A stretch of DNA of 6,886 nucleotides from Euryarchaeota archaeon UBA60 (GCA_002503395.1 DARQ01000117.1:3659-10544); one strand, 5' to 3'; counted from the stretch's first letter, positions 1-6,114 are shown. Notes: generated by a model from the letters alone, not told the origin. Numbers and translations: made by a program.

Positions 1-111
1 CTCCTTGCGCGCAAGATAAGCGAGGAAGAAATCGAAGAGGCGATCGACCATCTGCTGATGCAAGGTGAGATTCATGAGGTTGAGGACAATTGCTTCATCG
101 CTGAGGAATAG
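1..111 (+). CDS. C-terminal end of a winged-helix-tailed protein, possibly MCM helicase or RPA-like
   Basis: The reading frame is open from the first base and ends at TAG 109-111, leaving 36 residues. The pattern is a charged helix (ISEEEIEEAIDHLLMQGEI) followed by a short beta-hairpin-like end (HEVEDNCFIAEE). This helix, then 'L..GEI.E', then a strand, is the usual finish of a C-terminal winged helix. Archaeal MCM replicative helicases and some archaeal single-strand DNA-binding (RPA) proteins end in this way, and so do many small transcription regulators. The winged-helix reading is reasonable, but the identity of the parent protein is a guess because no catalytic part is inside the window. 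An AT-rich gap follows before the next gene. Confidence 0.5.
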   Translation, partial: LLARKISEEEIEEAIDHLLMQGEIHEVEDNCFIAEE

Positions 112-112
112 T

Positions 113-126
113 TAATTCGGGAATTA
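113..126. repeat. Short perfect inverted repeat just after the stop codon
   Basis: TAATTC, a GG spacer and GAATTA form a perfect 6-bp inverted repeat, beginning two bases after the upstream stop codon. It lies in the AT-rich gap before the small membrane protein gene, about 18 bases upstream of a weak TATA-like AGTTATATT at 144-152. It could be a small operator for a dimeric regulator, but the arms are short enough for chance in AT-rich DNA. Confidence 0.25.
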
Positions 127-228
127 CCATCTTGAGAATTATTAGTTATATTGATGATGTAACTAGATGAATTTAGGCAATTCTTCAAATAGCCATGAGA
201 AACAGTGTATCTTGGGATGGGAGAGAGC

Positions 229-468
229 ATGGAGTGGACGATGGTAGGTGCCTATATCGGCATGAGTATGGTGGTCATCGCCTTCGCCTTAGAGACACGT
301 GGCCGCGTATCAAGTCGTTCCACCCTTTATCTGGCCAGCATGGCGGTCGGCCAAATTCTGTTAGGCGCCCGGGCCTATGACACCGGTGAGTGGCCGTTTG
401 TTTTCCTTTCAATTATCTGGGCCGGAGTAGCATTGCTAGCCATCGCCAAGCCACGAACGGATGAATGA
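229..468 (+). CDS. Small three-helix membrane protein, CBU_0592-like
   Basis: This 79-residue protein is almost wholly hydrophobic. Three membrane segments are visible, at roughly residues 4-19 (MVGAYIGMSMVVIAFA), 32-49 and 55-73. The last part, with 'GEWPFVFLSIIWAGVALLAI', has the G-x-W-P-x-V ... I-I-W pattern seen in the small CBU_0592-like membrane domain, whose function is unknown. I chose ATG 229 because GGGAG at 219-223 sits five bases upstream. Earlier in-frame starts, GTG 205 and ATG 217, would only add a short polar leader. The gene is followed by a 128-base gap before the next membrane protein, so co-transcription is possible but not shown. The family match is from memory of the motif; the membrane topology is well supported. 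Confidence 0.72.
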   Translation: MEWTMVGAYIGMSMVVIAFALETRGRVSSRSTLYLASMAVGQILLGARAYDTGEWPFVFLSIIWAGVALLAIAKPRTDE

Positions 469-596
469 TGATTCAGTAAGGTATATTCGGACTTCTCCTA
501 GCGGTTTTCAAGCACCAATTTGGACGGGGTTGAGTCTGCCAGGGTGAGGGGATTACCCTAGCAACATTCTCAACATAGGTGGAAACTAGAGGGGGT

Positions 597-1337
597 ATGG
601 GGGAAGTGGCCGAGGGTTCTGTAAATGACGGCCCCCCGAACGTGGCGATACAAATTGAAAGGTCGCATAATTTGACCAATAATGCGACCTCTCTGCTGGC
701 GGTATGTGGCGGGGTGACCGCCCTTTTCCCGATTACCGCTATTTTTCTCAATGTTTTCGAGGGTGATGAATTGATTTCCTTCCATATTTCCAGTGCAATT
801 GGAATCATCGTCTGTGTATTACTGATTATTTCTATTCAGTCTTATCACCGCCGGAAAGTGATTTCACTGCTCGAGAGCATCGATATCGCGTGGGATGAAG
901 AAGAGACGCTGGACCTGAAATGGATTATGGAATTAGTCGAAAGTAATCGTGGCGGCAAACACGCCAAAGAAATCGATGAAACCACCGGCGCGGCGACGTA
1001 TCTTACTCGGGGTAATGACTTGAAAGGACCCGATTGGGGGAGAAGTGATTCTGATATGTCGAAGAGGATGCTGCGCCGAGATGCGATTCGCCATGGAAAG
1101 AAGTATGAGGGGATGGAGGGAGAATTGACCAAGGGTGAGATAATGGTCGCTACTGTAGATGATCTCGCCGCGGCGCAGGCGCAGAGGAGATGGGAAGCGG
1201 CTGAGGCAAACGACCCTGAGATCATAGAAGCGGGGGTTGAACGCTTAGGTGACTTGGTACGAGAAGGCCATTTTGAGTTGACTGCAGATGAAGGGGCGAT
1301 GCGAAGATTGACCGGTGGTTTTTCCGAGGAAGAGTAA
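597..1337 (+). CDS. Two-helix membrane protein with a large charged cytoplasmic tail, unknown function
   Basis: I do not recognise this 246-residue protein. It has a polar N-terminus of about 30 residues, two hydrophobic segments at roughly 32-54 (SLLAVCGGVTALFPITAIFL) and 60-80 (ISSAIGIIVCVLLIISI), then about 165 mostly charged residues. Basic residues directly after the second helix (HRRK) suggest that both ends face the cytoplasm. The tail has acidic, probably helical stretches and ends with a segment around 'GVERLGDLVREGHFE' followed by an acidic terminus, which looks like a small folded or binding element. ATG 597 is preferred because GAGG at 589-592 lies four bases upstream; GTG 579 is an alternative giving six more residues. 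The stop codon is part of a hairpin-forming inverted repeat. The gene is real by length, hydropathy and start signal, but its role is unknown. Confidence 0.78.
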   Translation: MGEVAEGSVNDGPPNVAIQIERSHNLTNNATSLLAVCGGVTALFPITAIFLNVFEGDELISFHISSAIGIIVCVLLIISIQSYHRRKVISLLESIDIAWDEEETLDLKWIMELVESNRGGKHAKEIDETTGAATYLTRGNDLKGPDWGRSDSDMSKRMLRRDAIRHGKKYEGMEGELTKGEIMVATVDDLAAAQAQRRWEAAEANDPEIIEAGVERLGDLVREGHFELTADEGAMRRLTGGFSEEE

Positions 1338-1355
1338 TCAGGACTTTTCTGATTA
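1335..1355 (+). terminator. Hairpin overlapping a stop codon, possible terminator
   Basis: TAATCAG at 1335-1341 and CTGATTA at 1349-1355 form a perfect 7-bp stem around a 7-base loop (GACTTTT). The left arm begins with the stop codon of the membrane protein gene. The stem is AT-rich and no long T run follows it, so it is not a classic intrinsic terminator. It may shape the 3' end of the transcript or bind a regulator between the membrane gene and the sugar-nucleotide pair. Confidence 0.4.
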
Positions 1356-1401
1356 AGGGTGAATCTCAAGAAGTAGTACCTTACGCCACGCTTTGGATAA
1401 G

Positions 1402-2178
1402 ATGCGGATAAAGGCGATAATCGTGGCCGGTGGCCATGGCTCAAGGCTATATCCATTCACCCGCTATACCCACAAAACATTGCTGCCATTGCACCGCCGA
1501 CCGGTGATCGATTATGCTCTGGGCACAATCCGCAGGGCTGGAATCACTGACATCACCATCATCGGCAACCGTTTCATCGGCCAGATCGCCCAACATGTCG
1601 GTGTCGGCCTGCCCGGTGAGAACATTCACTATGTTATCGAGGAAAAACCAATAGGAGTTCAACATGCTCTCAATCTGGCTCGACCGCACACGCAGAATTG
1701 CCGTTTACTAATCTACTTCTCCGATAATATCACCACCGCCGAAATTTCCGCCGATGCCGATAGGTTTCGTAATTCGGAGACCCCCCCCGGGTGTATATTA
1801 CTGGCCCGAGAAGTCGATAATCCACAGTGCTTTGGGGTGGCGATATTGAATGAGAAGGGTGAATTGTCAGATGTCGTCGAAAAACCTGACGACCCCCCCT
1901 CAAATATCGCCATCGGCGGAATCTACCTCTACGATGAGCGGTTTTGGCAATTATTAGACCGTGTCGTGGAGATGAAAGAAGGCGATGTTTCGATTACCGA
2001 TGTCAATCGACTGTATGTGGAAGAAGGGATGGCGGAATTACGAATTCTCGAGGATGAAACCTGGCTGGATTGCGGCACCCCCGACGCTCTGTTAGAGGCG
2101 GCAATAATGGCCGAGGGTGGTCTGCTGAATCCTGAACCGTGCAACTTTCGCGAAGGAGATGCCGGTTTAGATTATTGA
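1402..2178 (+). CDS. RmlA-like sugar-1-phosphate nucleotidylyltransferase
   Basis: The 258-residue protein is a sugar nucleotidylyltransferase: it would join a sugar 1-phosphate to an NTP, releasing pyrophosphate, in the cytoplasm. The N-terminus carries the nucleotide-binding signature AGGHGSRLYPFT (residues 9-20), then K25 and 'LLPL' of the conserved lysine region, and 'RPVIDYAL'. Asp108 in 'FSDNI' matches the metal-binding Asp of 'GDN', with Ser in place of the usual Gly. 'GGIYLYD' and 'WLDCGTPDALLEA' (from residue 221) match the sugar-binding half. The length fits the catalytic core of glucose-1-phosphate thymidylyl- or uridylyltransferases, a little shorter than bacterial RmlA. The exact sugar and NTP cannot be told. 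ATG 1402 is chosen because it directly precedes the first strand; TTG 1393 is possible, and the ribosome site is weak. The next gene starts 29 bases downstream, so the two are probably one operon. Runs of eight and seven C lie at 1781-1788 and 1893-1899. Confidence 0.9.
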   Translation: MRIKAIIVAGGHGSRLYPFTRYTHKTLLPLHRRPVIDYALGTIRRAGITDITIIGNRFIGQIAQHVGVGLPGENIHYVIEEKPIGVQHALNLARPHTQNCRLLIYFSDNITTAEISADADRFRNSETPPGCILLAREVDNPQCFGVAILNEKGELSDVVEKPDDPPSNIAIGGIYLYDERFWQLLDRVVEMKEGDVSITDVNRLYVEEGMAELRILEDETWLDCGTPDALLEAAIMAEGGLLNPEPCNFREGDAGLDY

Positions 2179-2193
2179 GAAACGATGGGACGT

Positions 2194-2200
2194 GGGGGAG
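2194..2200 (+). promoter_or_regulatory. Ribosome binding site that sets a GTG start
   Basis: GGGGGAG lies seven bases before GTG 2208. This places the start of the dehydrogenase directly before its first beta strand (VKVGIIGAG) and removes a 23-residue upstream extension that would overlap the end of the nucleotidylyltransferase gene. Confidence 0.6.
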
Positions 2201-2207
2201 AGTATCT

Positions 2208-3032
2208 GTGAAGGTTGGAATAATCGGCGCTGGTATCGTCGGGGGGGCGATGGAGCACCACTTTGGCGAGCACCATGAATTATTCATCCACGACCCGGTG
2301 CGCGGCACCGCCCTATGTGATGTGACCGATAATGTCGATATGGCCTACATCGCGGTGCCAACCCCACCCCACCCTGAGACCGGAGCCTGTGATACCCGAA
2401 TCGTCGAGAGCGTGCTCGATGAATTGCCCGATGGATTTTCGGCGGTGATAAAGAGTACTGTCGTTCCCGGCACCACCCAATCATATCACCTTCAATACCC
2501 AGCATTGAAAATTGCTTATTCACCAGAATTTCTAGTTGAGCGCAGGCATTTGGAGGACTTTGGAAATCAGGACATTTTAGTTTGTGGTACGCATCATCCA
2601 GACTTGGCCGAGAGGGTGTTCCAACAGCACCGAGAGGCGGGAGTACTGAGACGTGACCAATGTTTCCACGTCACTCCCACTCAAGCCGAATTGGTGAAGT
2701 ATACGAAAAATACATTTTATGCGCTGAAGGTAATCTTCGCCAACCAATTATACGATATCTGTGAAGCGATGGGCGAGGATTGGTATGCGATAAGTGATAT
2801 CATCACTGCACAACAAGCACAGCCGATTGGTGAATCCCACCTCGACCCTATCTTCGGCCTGAACCGTGGATTCGGAGGTAAGTGCCTGCCCAAAGACTCG
2901 ATGGCCTTGGCGGTATTGGCCAATGAATTGGGTGTGAAGTACGATTGGATGGAGGCTATTCAGCGAGATAATGCTAGACTGCGTGGTATCCTCACCGGCA
3001 AGCCCAGTGATGTCGAAACCGCGGATGACTGA
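2208..3032 (+). CDS. Short nucleotide-sugar dehydrogenase, UDP-glucose/GDP-mannose dehydrogenase family
   Basis: The enzyme family oxidises an NDP-sugar twice with NAD+ to give an NDP-sugar acid such as UDP-glucuronate. Visible here are the NAD-binding GAGIVG (residues 7-12), KSTVVPGT (82-89), SPEFL with Glu107, the conserved Lys164 and Asn168 in KYTKNTFYALK, and the catalytic Cys226 in GFGGKCLPKD. All expected active-site residues are therefore present. The protein is only 274 residues, while the family is usually about 390-450: the NAD domain is compact, and the C-terminal UDP-binding domain is missing, the chain ending 48 residues after the catalytic Cys. The following 90 bases do not encode that domain, so this is not an obvious frameshift. 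It sits 29 bases after the nucleotidylyltransferase, which probably supplies its substrate. GTG is the start, supported by a strong ribosome site. A run of seven G lies at 2241-2247. The family is sure; the substrate is unknown. Confidence 0.9.
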   Translation: MKVGIIGAGIVGGAMEHHFGEHHELFIHDPVRGTALCDVTDNVDMAYIAVPTPPHPETGACDTRIVESVLDELPDGFSAVIKSTVVPGTTQSYHLQYPALKIAYSPEFLVERRHLEDFGNQDILVCGTHHPDLAERVFQQHREAGVLRRDQCFHVTPTQAELVKYTKNTFYALKVIFANQLYDICEAMGEDWYAISDIITAQQAQPIGESHLDPIFGLNRGFGGKCLPKDSMALAVLANELGVKYDWMEAIQRDNARLRGILTGKPSDVETADD

Positions 3033-3122
3033 ATTCGTCAACTCGCAGTAGCACCGGGATGATTTTACTTTCGATTCTTGAAAAGCGATAGTCTCTTGTG
3101 GTACGGCTGTGTGTGGTGAGCC

Positions 3123-3548
3123 ATGCTACCCGACACGCTACACAAGTTACCCCAAGCCGAGCGCTTCGCCTATGCCAAAATTCTGGCATACATGAGTCGA
3201 ATTGACAATGAATTGACAATCGAGGAAATGGCGATGTTTGAACAACGCCTGGGAACTGCACTTCTTTCACCTAGTCAGCGTAAGGAAGTCAGGCTTTCAC
3301 TGAAATCTCCACCGCCACTAGAGGAATCACTTGCCAGCCTGAGTGCTGAGGGTGGTAGATTGGCTTTCCGGGATGCGGTGCTGATGTGTGCGGCTGATGG
3401 AACCGTCGATGATGACGAGATGGAAGCACTCAAAGAATTGTCCAAACTTCTAGACCTTGGTGATGATTCGGTTAGTCGGATGCTCGCTTGGGTGCGCGAT
3501 GGGTACAACTGGATGCAAGCTGGTTTTGAGTTACTGAACGAACTCTGA
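3123..3548 (+). CDS. TerB-like protein, first of a tandem pair
   Basis: This 141-residue, probably all-helical soluble protein resembles the TerB fold of tellurite-resistance and related stress proteins. It has two helix-loop-helix units. The second has the typical acidic loop 'CAADGTVDDDEMEALKEL' with Asp92-Gly93 and a Glu further on, as seen in TerB metal-binding loops. The first has the weaker equivalent 'RIDNELTIEEMAMFE' with Asp28, where Asn replaces Gly. There is no signal peptide or membrane segment. ATG 3123 has only a weak upstream GGTGAG. The stop codon overlaps the ribosome site of the second copy, so the two are very probably translated together. TerB proteins occur with TerC/TerD-type stress genes and with nucleic-acid-processing genes, but no other ter gene is visible here. 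Family membership is judged by motif only. Confidence 0.72.
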   Translation: MLPDTLHKLPQAERFAYAKILAYMSRIDNELTIEEMAMFEQRLGTALLSPSQRKEVRLSLKSPPPLEESLASLSAEGGRLAFRDAVLMCAADGTVDDDEMEALKELSKLLDLGDDSVSRMLAWVRDGYNWMQAGFELLNEL

Positions 3549-3556
3549 GGATTGGC

Positions 3557-4012
3557 ATGCTGCCCGACGCGGTCGATAACCTCAGTGAGGAACAAAAGCG
3601 CCTCTACATCTCTGTATTGGCCATGATATGTTCAGCTGATGGTGAATTGGTTCGTGAAGAGGTGGCGGCGTTGGAGCAGGCGATGGGGCGGGCCTTGGTA
3701 CACCCGGAGTCACGCAGTCAAATGCGCCAATTATTAGCAAATCCGCCACACAGAGGTGACCTACTCGGCCGCTTGGATGAGGCCACTGCGCGTCTGGCTC
3801 TGCGCGACGGTTTCTTGATTGCCGCGTGTGATGGCGACTATGATGCAAGGGAATTATCGATCTTGGCAGAGGTGCACGCAATAACGGGTTTGGATGAAAT
3901 TGTAATCGACCAATTGATTGAATGGGTGTCTACCCAATGGTGGCAATCTGCGCACGGACGAGAGTTAGTTTCATCGCCGATTCTCGGTGATGAATCGGTG
4001 CTGGACAATTAA
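3557..4012 (+). CDS. TerB-like protein, second of a tandem pair
   Basis: This 151-residue protein is a paralogue of the gene just upstream. Both begin MLPD, and by eye they align without gaps over about 130 residues with roughly one third identical. The paired acidic loops fall at exactly the same positions: 'SADGELVREEVAALE' with Asp28-Gly29, and 'ACDGDYDARELSILAE' with Asp92-Gly93. Copy 2 keeps a full DG loop in both halves, whereas copy 1 has lost the Gly in the first. The C-terminus is extended by about ten residues. GAGG at 3547-3550 overlaps the upstream TGA stop and lies six bases before ATG 3557, a typical arrangement for coupled translation. The two proteins may form a heterodimer. 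An oligo-T run follows the stop codon. Confidence 0.72.
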   Translation: MLPDAVDNLSEEQKRLYISVLAMICSADGELVREEVAALEQAMGRALVHPESRSQMRQLLANPPHRGDLLGRLDEATARLALRDGFLIAACDGDYDARELSILAEVHAITGLDEIVIDQLIEWVSTQWWQSAHGRELVSSPILGDESVLDN

Positions 4013-4013
4013 G

Positions 4014-4020
4014 TTTTTCT
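4014..4020 (+). terminator. Oligo-T run, possible archaeal terminator
   Basis: TTTTTCT begins one base after the stop codon of the second TerB-like gene. Archaeal RNA polymerase can terminate at T runs without a hairpin. Its place just before a TATA-like box suggests that the TerB pair and the methyltransferase are separate units, but five T is short. Confidence 0.35.
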
Positions 4021-4035
4021 CCTTCACGCCGAAGC

Positions 4036-4043
4036 ATAAATAT
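4036..4043 (+). promoter_or_regulatory. Possible TATA box for the methyltransferase gene
   Basis: ATAAATAT stands out in an otherwise mixed gap. A start about 25 bases downstream would fall near 4065-4070, leaving a leader of about 45 bases before ATG 4112. The match to an archaeal TATA element is moderate, and a purine-rich BRE element upstream (CCGAAGC) is only suggestive. Confidence 0.35.
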
Positions 4044-4051
4044 GTGGGGCT

Positions 4052-4063
4052 GCGCGTACGCGC
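4052..4063. repeat. Perfect 12-bp palindrome GCGCGTACGCGC
   Basis: The 12 bases equal their own reverse complement without a spacer. The palindrome lies just downstream of the TATA-like box and near the expected transcription start of the methyltransferase gene, where a bound dimeric repressor would block transcription. It is an operator candidate by position and symmetry only. Confidence 0.4.
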
Positions 4064-4111
4064 CGTAGGGATTCATATGCAATGGCCTCTCCATCTTGAA
4101 CGAGGGCGACA

Positions 4112-6109
4112 ATGAGACATGATGGAGTTAGTGGATGGTATGCCCGACTCGATCGTGTGATTGATGACCGGCCTGAACAGATACGTATTTGGTTGTCAGC
4201 TTGGGAAGAATCCCTACGTAAGAAAAAGCCGGTCGCAGCCCACCTCCCCGAAGACTGGCCGACACTACCAGCAACCCTTCTGACCGACCCGGGAAATGTA
4301 CTCGACCACCTATTGGCTCGGCACGATGCCGAACTCGACGGCCGTAGCCCCAGAGGTGCCCACCCCACCCCTCCGAAGTTGGCTGACTCAATCATCGTCT
4401 CTGAACTGCTGGAGGCGGTGCAAGAGGAGATTGAAGAAGAGGATGACACTCCCACCCTACCACTCGATGCCCTCCCCCCCGGCTTCCGCCACCAAATCGC
4501 CTCGCTCAATCTCGCCCACCTGCAAAATGATGATTCCCCTGAATCTGATGCTGCAGCCCTCGAAGAAGTCGAGAGGGAAATTCGTACACGAAGTGGGGTC
4601 CTGTTACCGATGGCTGACCCAGCCACAGGTGGCGGACTGTTCGCGGCTCGAATTCTCAAGCAACACTCCAGCGCCAGTAAGAAATGGAGCGGTGAGATTC
4701 GTCTTGAGGATACCATTCGCCTACTGCGTAATCTGCAGTTGTGTGACGTATCACCACTGGTTGTCGACATCACCAAACAGCGAATCTTCCTGGAACTGGT
4801 ACGCTATGATCTGGCGACCTTGGATGATATCGGGGGTGAAGGAAAACTCGGTCGCAAAGAAGCGGTGAAGATAATTGACCGGGTGGTCCGAGTGGCCGAC
4901 ACCCTACAAGGTGAGTGGCCGTTCACGGCGCGCCCGCGCCTGCTCTTCGCCAATCCACCTTGGTTGCGAATCAAGGACCGCTTTCGCGGCCATCCGGAAG
5001 GTAGTAGTCTGCGCAAGGAATTGGGGGAAGCACTGCGGTCACTTCGAGATGGCGAGATGAAGCGCTTCTCGACGATGCGTGGCAATGTCAACCTGTACCG
5101 CCTGTTCATAGAGCGCGGGTTGCAGATTCTGCTGCCCGAGGGGCGACTTAGGATTATCGTCCCCGACAGTCTACTACGAGAACAGAGTAGTTCGCCGCTA
5201 CGGCAATTACTGGTAAGTAAACACGAGTGGGAGAATATCTGGTTCTTCGATGAGGGTAATTGCCTATTCTCCGGTATCAGTCAAGGGGTTGTGGTAATCT
5301 CGGTAATCGCCCAAGGATCAACTTCTGGATTGTGTATGATTGGACCTATGGACCGCACTGATTTGCGCTCCGATGGCAAGGGATTCGCCAACAAGGTCCC
5401 CATCCTGACCTTGGATATCGGCCGCTGGGAGCGCTGGACCCGGGGCGAATGGGGTGTCCCCCGCCTACCCCGTTCACCACTTCTACGACAAAATCTACTC
5501 AGTACCGTAGATGATTTATCACATAAACCTCGTTTGACTGAACCTCTGGGATTACTCACCGTTGACGGTGAGAGCGTAAAGGTGAGGGTCGGTGAGATTG
5601 ACCAGACAAGTCACGCTTCTTACATCAAGCCATGGAATGGGGGTGGTAAGGGGACTCCGTTCATCCGCGGGGTACATTTCACCGATGATGGTGAAGGGGC
5701 TATCAGTCTGCGTCACCCAGCATTTGAGAAGGGCATCCCTTCACGGGCGAATGAGCGGCAACAGGCACGTTGGACCGGTGAGATGAAATCGCCGGTCGAG
5801 CCCAGGCTAGCATGTCAAGCGATAGTCAACGCCCATCAGCAACGCCGCTTGCGCTGGGTCGTCATGCCCAGCGGATGTGTTTTAGGGAACAGTGTCAACC
5901 ACATCGAAATTCCTCAGACCGTGCGTGAACGTCTTGCCGACGACCACGGATCTCTCACCGATGGTCTGACTTGGTTATGCGCTCGTCTCAACGACGATAA
6001 GTTGGATGAATGGGCGCGCGCTTGGGCCGCGAACAACAATGTCAATAACTACGAACTGGAAATGTTACCATTGGATTTTCCAGAAGTATCTACTGAAATA
6101 AGTACTTGA
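4112..6109 (+). CDS. DNA amino-methyltransferase, probably N6-adenine, Eco57I/Alw26I-like
   Basis: The 665-residue protein should transfer a methyl group from S-adenosylmethionine to DNA. Visible motifs in order are: 'TPPKLAD' near residue 86 (motif X); 'DPATGGGLF' from Asp169 (motif I, SAM binding); 'CDVSP' with Asp212 (motif II); catalytic 'NPPW' at 281-284 (motif IV, amino-group methylation); 'IIVPDSLL' near 351; and a C-terminal target-recognition region with 'VGEID' (494-497), 'PFIRGVHF' and 'GCVLGNSVNHIEI'. About 80 residues separate motifs X and I, much more than usual, and contain an acidic linker (EEIEEEDD). The N-terminus before motif X is only about 85 residues and shows no PD-(D/E)xK nuclease, so this is not a fused type IIG enzyme. 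No nuclease gene lies next to it. It therefore looks like a solitary methyltransferase or one part of a system extending outside the window. GAGG at 4102-4105 supports ATG 4112. A C7 run lies at 4474-4480. Confidence 0.88.
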   Translation: MRHDGVSGWYARLDRVIDDRPEQIRIWLSAWEESLRKKKPVAAHLPEDWPTLPATLLTDPGNVLDHLLARHDAELDGRSPRGAHPTPPKLADSIIVSELLEAVQEEIEEEDDTPTLPLDALPPGFRHQIASLNLAHLQNDDSPESDAAALEEVEREIRTRSGVLLPMADPATGGGLFAARILKQHSSASKKWSGEIRLEDTIRLLRNLQLCDVSPLVVDITKQRIFLELVRYDLATLDDIGGEGKLGRKEAVKIIDRVVRVADTLQGEWPFTARPRLLFANPPWLRIKDRFRGHPEGSSLRKELGEALRSLRDGEMKRFSTMRGNVNLYRLFIERGLQILLPEGRLRIIVPDSLLREQSSSPLRQLLVSKHEWENIWFFDEGNCLFSGISQGVVVISVIAQGSTSGLCMIGPMDRTDLRSDGKGFANKVPILTLDIGRWERWTRGEWGVPRLPRSPLLRQNLLSTVDDLSHKPRLTEPLGLLTVDGESVKVRVGEIDQTSHASYIKPWNGGGKGTPFIRGVHFTDDGEGAISLRHPAFEKGIPSRANERQQARWTGEMKSPVEPRLACQAIVNAHQQRRLRWVVMPSGCVLGNSVNHIEIPQTVRERLADDHGSLTDGLTWLCARLNDDKLDEWARAWAANNNVNNYELEMLPLDFPEVSTEIST

Positions 6110-6114
6110 ATTAC

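Noticed and set aside
541..559. Inverted repeat AGGGT ... ACCCT as a terminator
   Set aside because: The stem has only five pairs around a nine-base loop and no T run follows.
845..1456. 203-residue open frame on the minus strand
   Set aside because: Its composition is Ser/Arg-rich and it runs opposite the membrane protein tail and across the gap into the nucleotidylyltransferase; it has no recognisable feature.
2139..2207. Upstream extension of the dehydrogenase from GTG 2139
   Set aside because: It would overlap the nucleotidylyltransferase end, adds a basic segment without family similarity, and the strong ribosome site lies before GTG 2208.
4024..4776. 250-residue open frame on the minus strand over the start of the methyltransferase
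   Set aside because: It is rich in Ser and Arg, shows no motif, and lies opposite a gene with clear conserved motifs; it is an antisense shadow.
4296..4868. 190-residue open frame on the plus strand in another frame of the methyltransferase
   Set aside because: The overlapping frame contains motifs X, I and II of the methyltransferase in order, so this frame is not coding.
4112..6109. Type IIG restriction-modification enzyme or BREX PglX
   Set aside because: There is no PD-(D/E)xK nuclease motif in the short N-terminus, the protein is about half the length of PglX, and no BREX partner genes are present.
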